A stretch of 64,000 nt of DNA, taken from the NCBI RefSeq assembly GCF_000733925.1, contig NZ_JPOO01000003.1:2666001-2730000 (forward strand), given 5' to 3'. Within the stretch, counting starts at the first letter, position 1. Every line of letters starts with the position of its first letter. The stretch comes from Arenibacter algicola (GTDB lineage Bacteria; Bacteroidota; Bacteroidia; Flavobacteriales; Flavobacteriaceae). Made by a program: the position numbers and the translations under genes. The notes under the pieces are model-generated. The model ran no database searches and had not been told where the DNA came from. It worked only from the letters and a program-made list of their open reading frames with translations. Positions 63,094 through 64,000 of the stretch are shown piece after piece.

Positions 63094-64000
63094 TTAAACC
63101 TCTACCAAGTGTATTTCCGACTTTTCCACCAATAAATTCTTCTTGTATTTCCTTTTAAAGTAGAAAAGTGAAACTAAAGTAATAATAGACCCCAAAACGG
63201 CGATTAAATAAGTGCTGGCCATAAAGAAATTGAGCCAAGAAAGCGAGCTCTGACCAAAATTCTTATAAAGCAGAACACCCATACTGCCCAAATAACCGAA
63301 AGCATCCGCAATATATATTAGGTATCCTGCATTGCCCTTTATACGGAAAGTGGCTATCATGCGATCGAAAAAAATACAGTTAAAAGGCACATAGCATATA
63401 TAGAGTCCAAAACCAACACTGATCATCCAAAGAATAGGCGAAATTAAATCCATTTGAAACAACAAGGTAGAAAGACCAATGGCAATAGTGCCAAAAAGTA
63501 ATAGGTAATGATAGGAGACAAAAGCCTTATAATTGCTTTTGATCACTCCCAAAAAACCTATGATAACCAGTACCAATATGGCGATAGGCAGTTCCGATAT
63601 GGTATATATGGCGGCATCTCCCTCAAAACCTAAGGCATCCCAGATCTCCCTGGAAAAATTATCCCTGAAATCGCGCAATGCCGTTAAAAAAGTGTAGAAA
63701 AAAACCAAAATTATAATCGGGAACAAGAACGCAAGAAAAACCCTTTTCCTATCCTTTCCTGTCATAGGCTGCCGTTCTGTTCTAAGTTCCTTATCCTCCT
63801 CTGTAGGTTGGGGCATTCTATTCAATAACCAGGCAAAAAACACAAAAGGAGCCAAAAAAACAGCTCCAGTAACAGATGGCATCCAAAATTGGGACACCTG
63901 CAAGTTTTCCATAACCAAAAGACCAACAGATTTTACCGCTCCACTGGATACAATAAAGCTGGAGCACAAAGCCACACCCAAAAATTCGGTAAACTTTCTA
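63094..64000 (-). CDS. DUF5690 membrane transporter, 5' end outside window
   Basis: At least 302 residues of a multi-helix membrane protein open to the right edge (the frame continues upstream as RKFTEFLG). It resembles the DUF5690 family of MFS-like proteins, with GVALCSSFIVSSGAVKSVG and the C-terminal FNCIFFDRMIATFRIKGNAGYLIYIADAFGYLGSMGVLLYKNFG. Bacteroidota genes of this family are, to my memory, often found with phosphonate or phosphatase genes. It would move the released product across the inner membrane (inference). About 200 bases separate it from susC; it may be a separate unit. Confidence 0.75.
   Translation of the reverse strand, partial: RKFTEFLGVALCSSFIVSSGAVKSVGLLVMENLQVSQFWMPSVTGAVFLAPFVFFAWLLNRMPQPTEEDKELRTERQPMTGKDRKRVFLAFLFPIIILVFFYTFLTALRDFRDNFSREIWDALGFEGDAAIYTISELPIAILVLVIIGFLGVIKSNYKAFVSYHYLLLFGTIAIGLSTLLFQMDLISPILWMISVGFGLYICYVPFNCIFFDRMIATFRIKGNAGYLIYIADAFGYLGSMGVLLYKNFGQSSLSWLNFFMASTYLIAVLGSIITLVSLFYFKRKYKKNLLVEKSEIHLVEV

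Overview
The window reads as chromosome of a marine-type Flavobacteriaceae bacterium (phylum Bacteroidota). The signs are low-to-moderate GC, start codons without Shine-Dalgarno sequences, several promoters of the Bacteroidota form TTTG-N19-21-TAnnTTTG, a SusC/SusD outer-membrane pair, an OmpA protein with thrombospondin type 3 repeats, an AddAB-like nuclease pair and clade-typical unknown families (DUF5690, DUF3784, DUF2267). I cannot name the genus from sequence alone. No rRNA, tRNA, CRISPR array or complete insertion sequence was seen.

Layout. Positions 1-1886 look like the edge of an acquired element: the end of an excisionase-like helix-turn-helix gene, a ParDE-type toxin-antitoxin pair and decayed sequence with an AraC-type remnant. 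Positions 1887-16896 hold cell-envelope and stress genes: a peroxiredoxin, an L,D-transpeptidase lipoprotein, an mlaEFD lipid-transport operon, a membrane phosphoesterase with a CDP-alcohol phosphatidyltransferase, an OmpA lipoprotein, deoC-deoD nucleoside catabolism, a universal stress protein and a short-chain dehydrogenase. A structured stretch with a very strong terminator (about 10023-10228) may encode a non-coding RNA.

Positions 16899-25587 carry the AddB-like and AddA-like recombination nuclease genes flanking the major OmpA gene, then sodA. Between sodA and a uracil-DNA glycosylase gene lie two tandem copies of a small-RNA-like unit on the minus strand. Positions 26340-38270 are mostly housekeeping: rsmI, tdk-alr, mscL, asd, a prolyl oligopeptidase lipoprotein, an orphan ABC ATPase with arfB, a cyclase-family hydrolase, a GreA-like protein and a D-amino-acid-oxidase-type flavoenzyme. 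Positions 38459-43544 form the yceD-rpmF-fabH-accB-accC lipid synthesis operon with pdxA just upstream. ribE, a DUF3784 protein, an esterase, an acyltransferase, a sodium:solute symporter and a TauE/SafE permease follow. A 602-residue protein of unknown function (50108-51916) has a possible flavin-type TIM barrel and several cysteines.

Positions 52002-64000 are a minus-strand nutrient-acquisition locus: a DUF5690 transporter (cut by the window edge), SusC, SusD, an alkaline-phosphatase-superfamily lipoprotein with hexosaminidase-C-terminal-like and PA14 modules, a class III PLP enzyme, a purple-acid-phosphatase-like protein and a second alkaline-phosphatase-superfamily enzyme. Together they suggest uptake of a phosphorylated or phosphonylated organic compound, phosphate release outside the cytoplasm, and PLP-dependent breakdown of an amino-phospho(no) headgroup. 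This locus and the tandem small-RNA units are the two most interesting items here.
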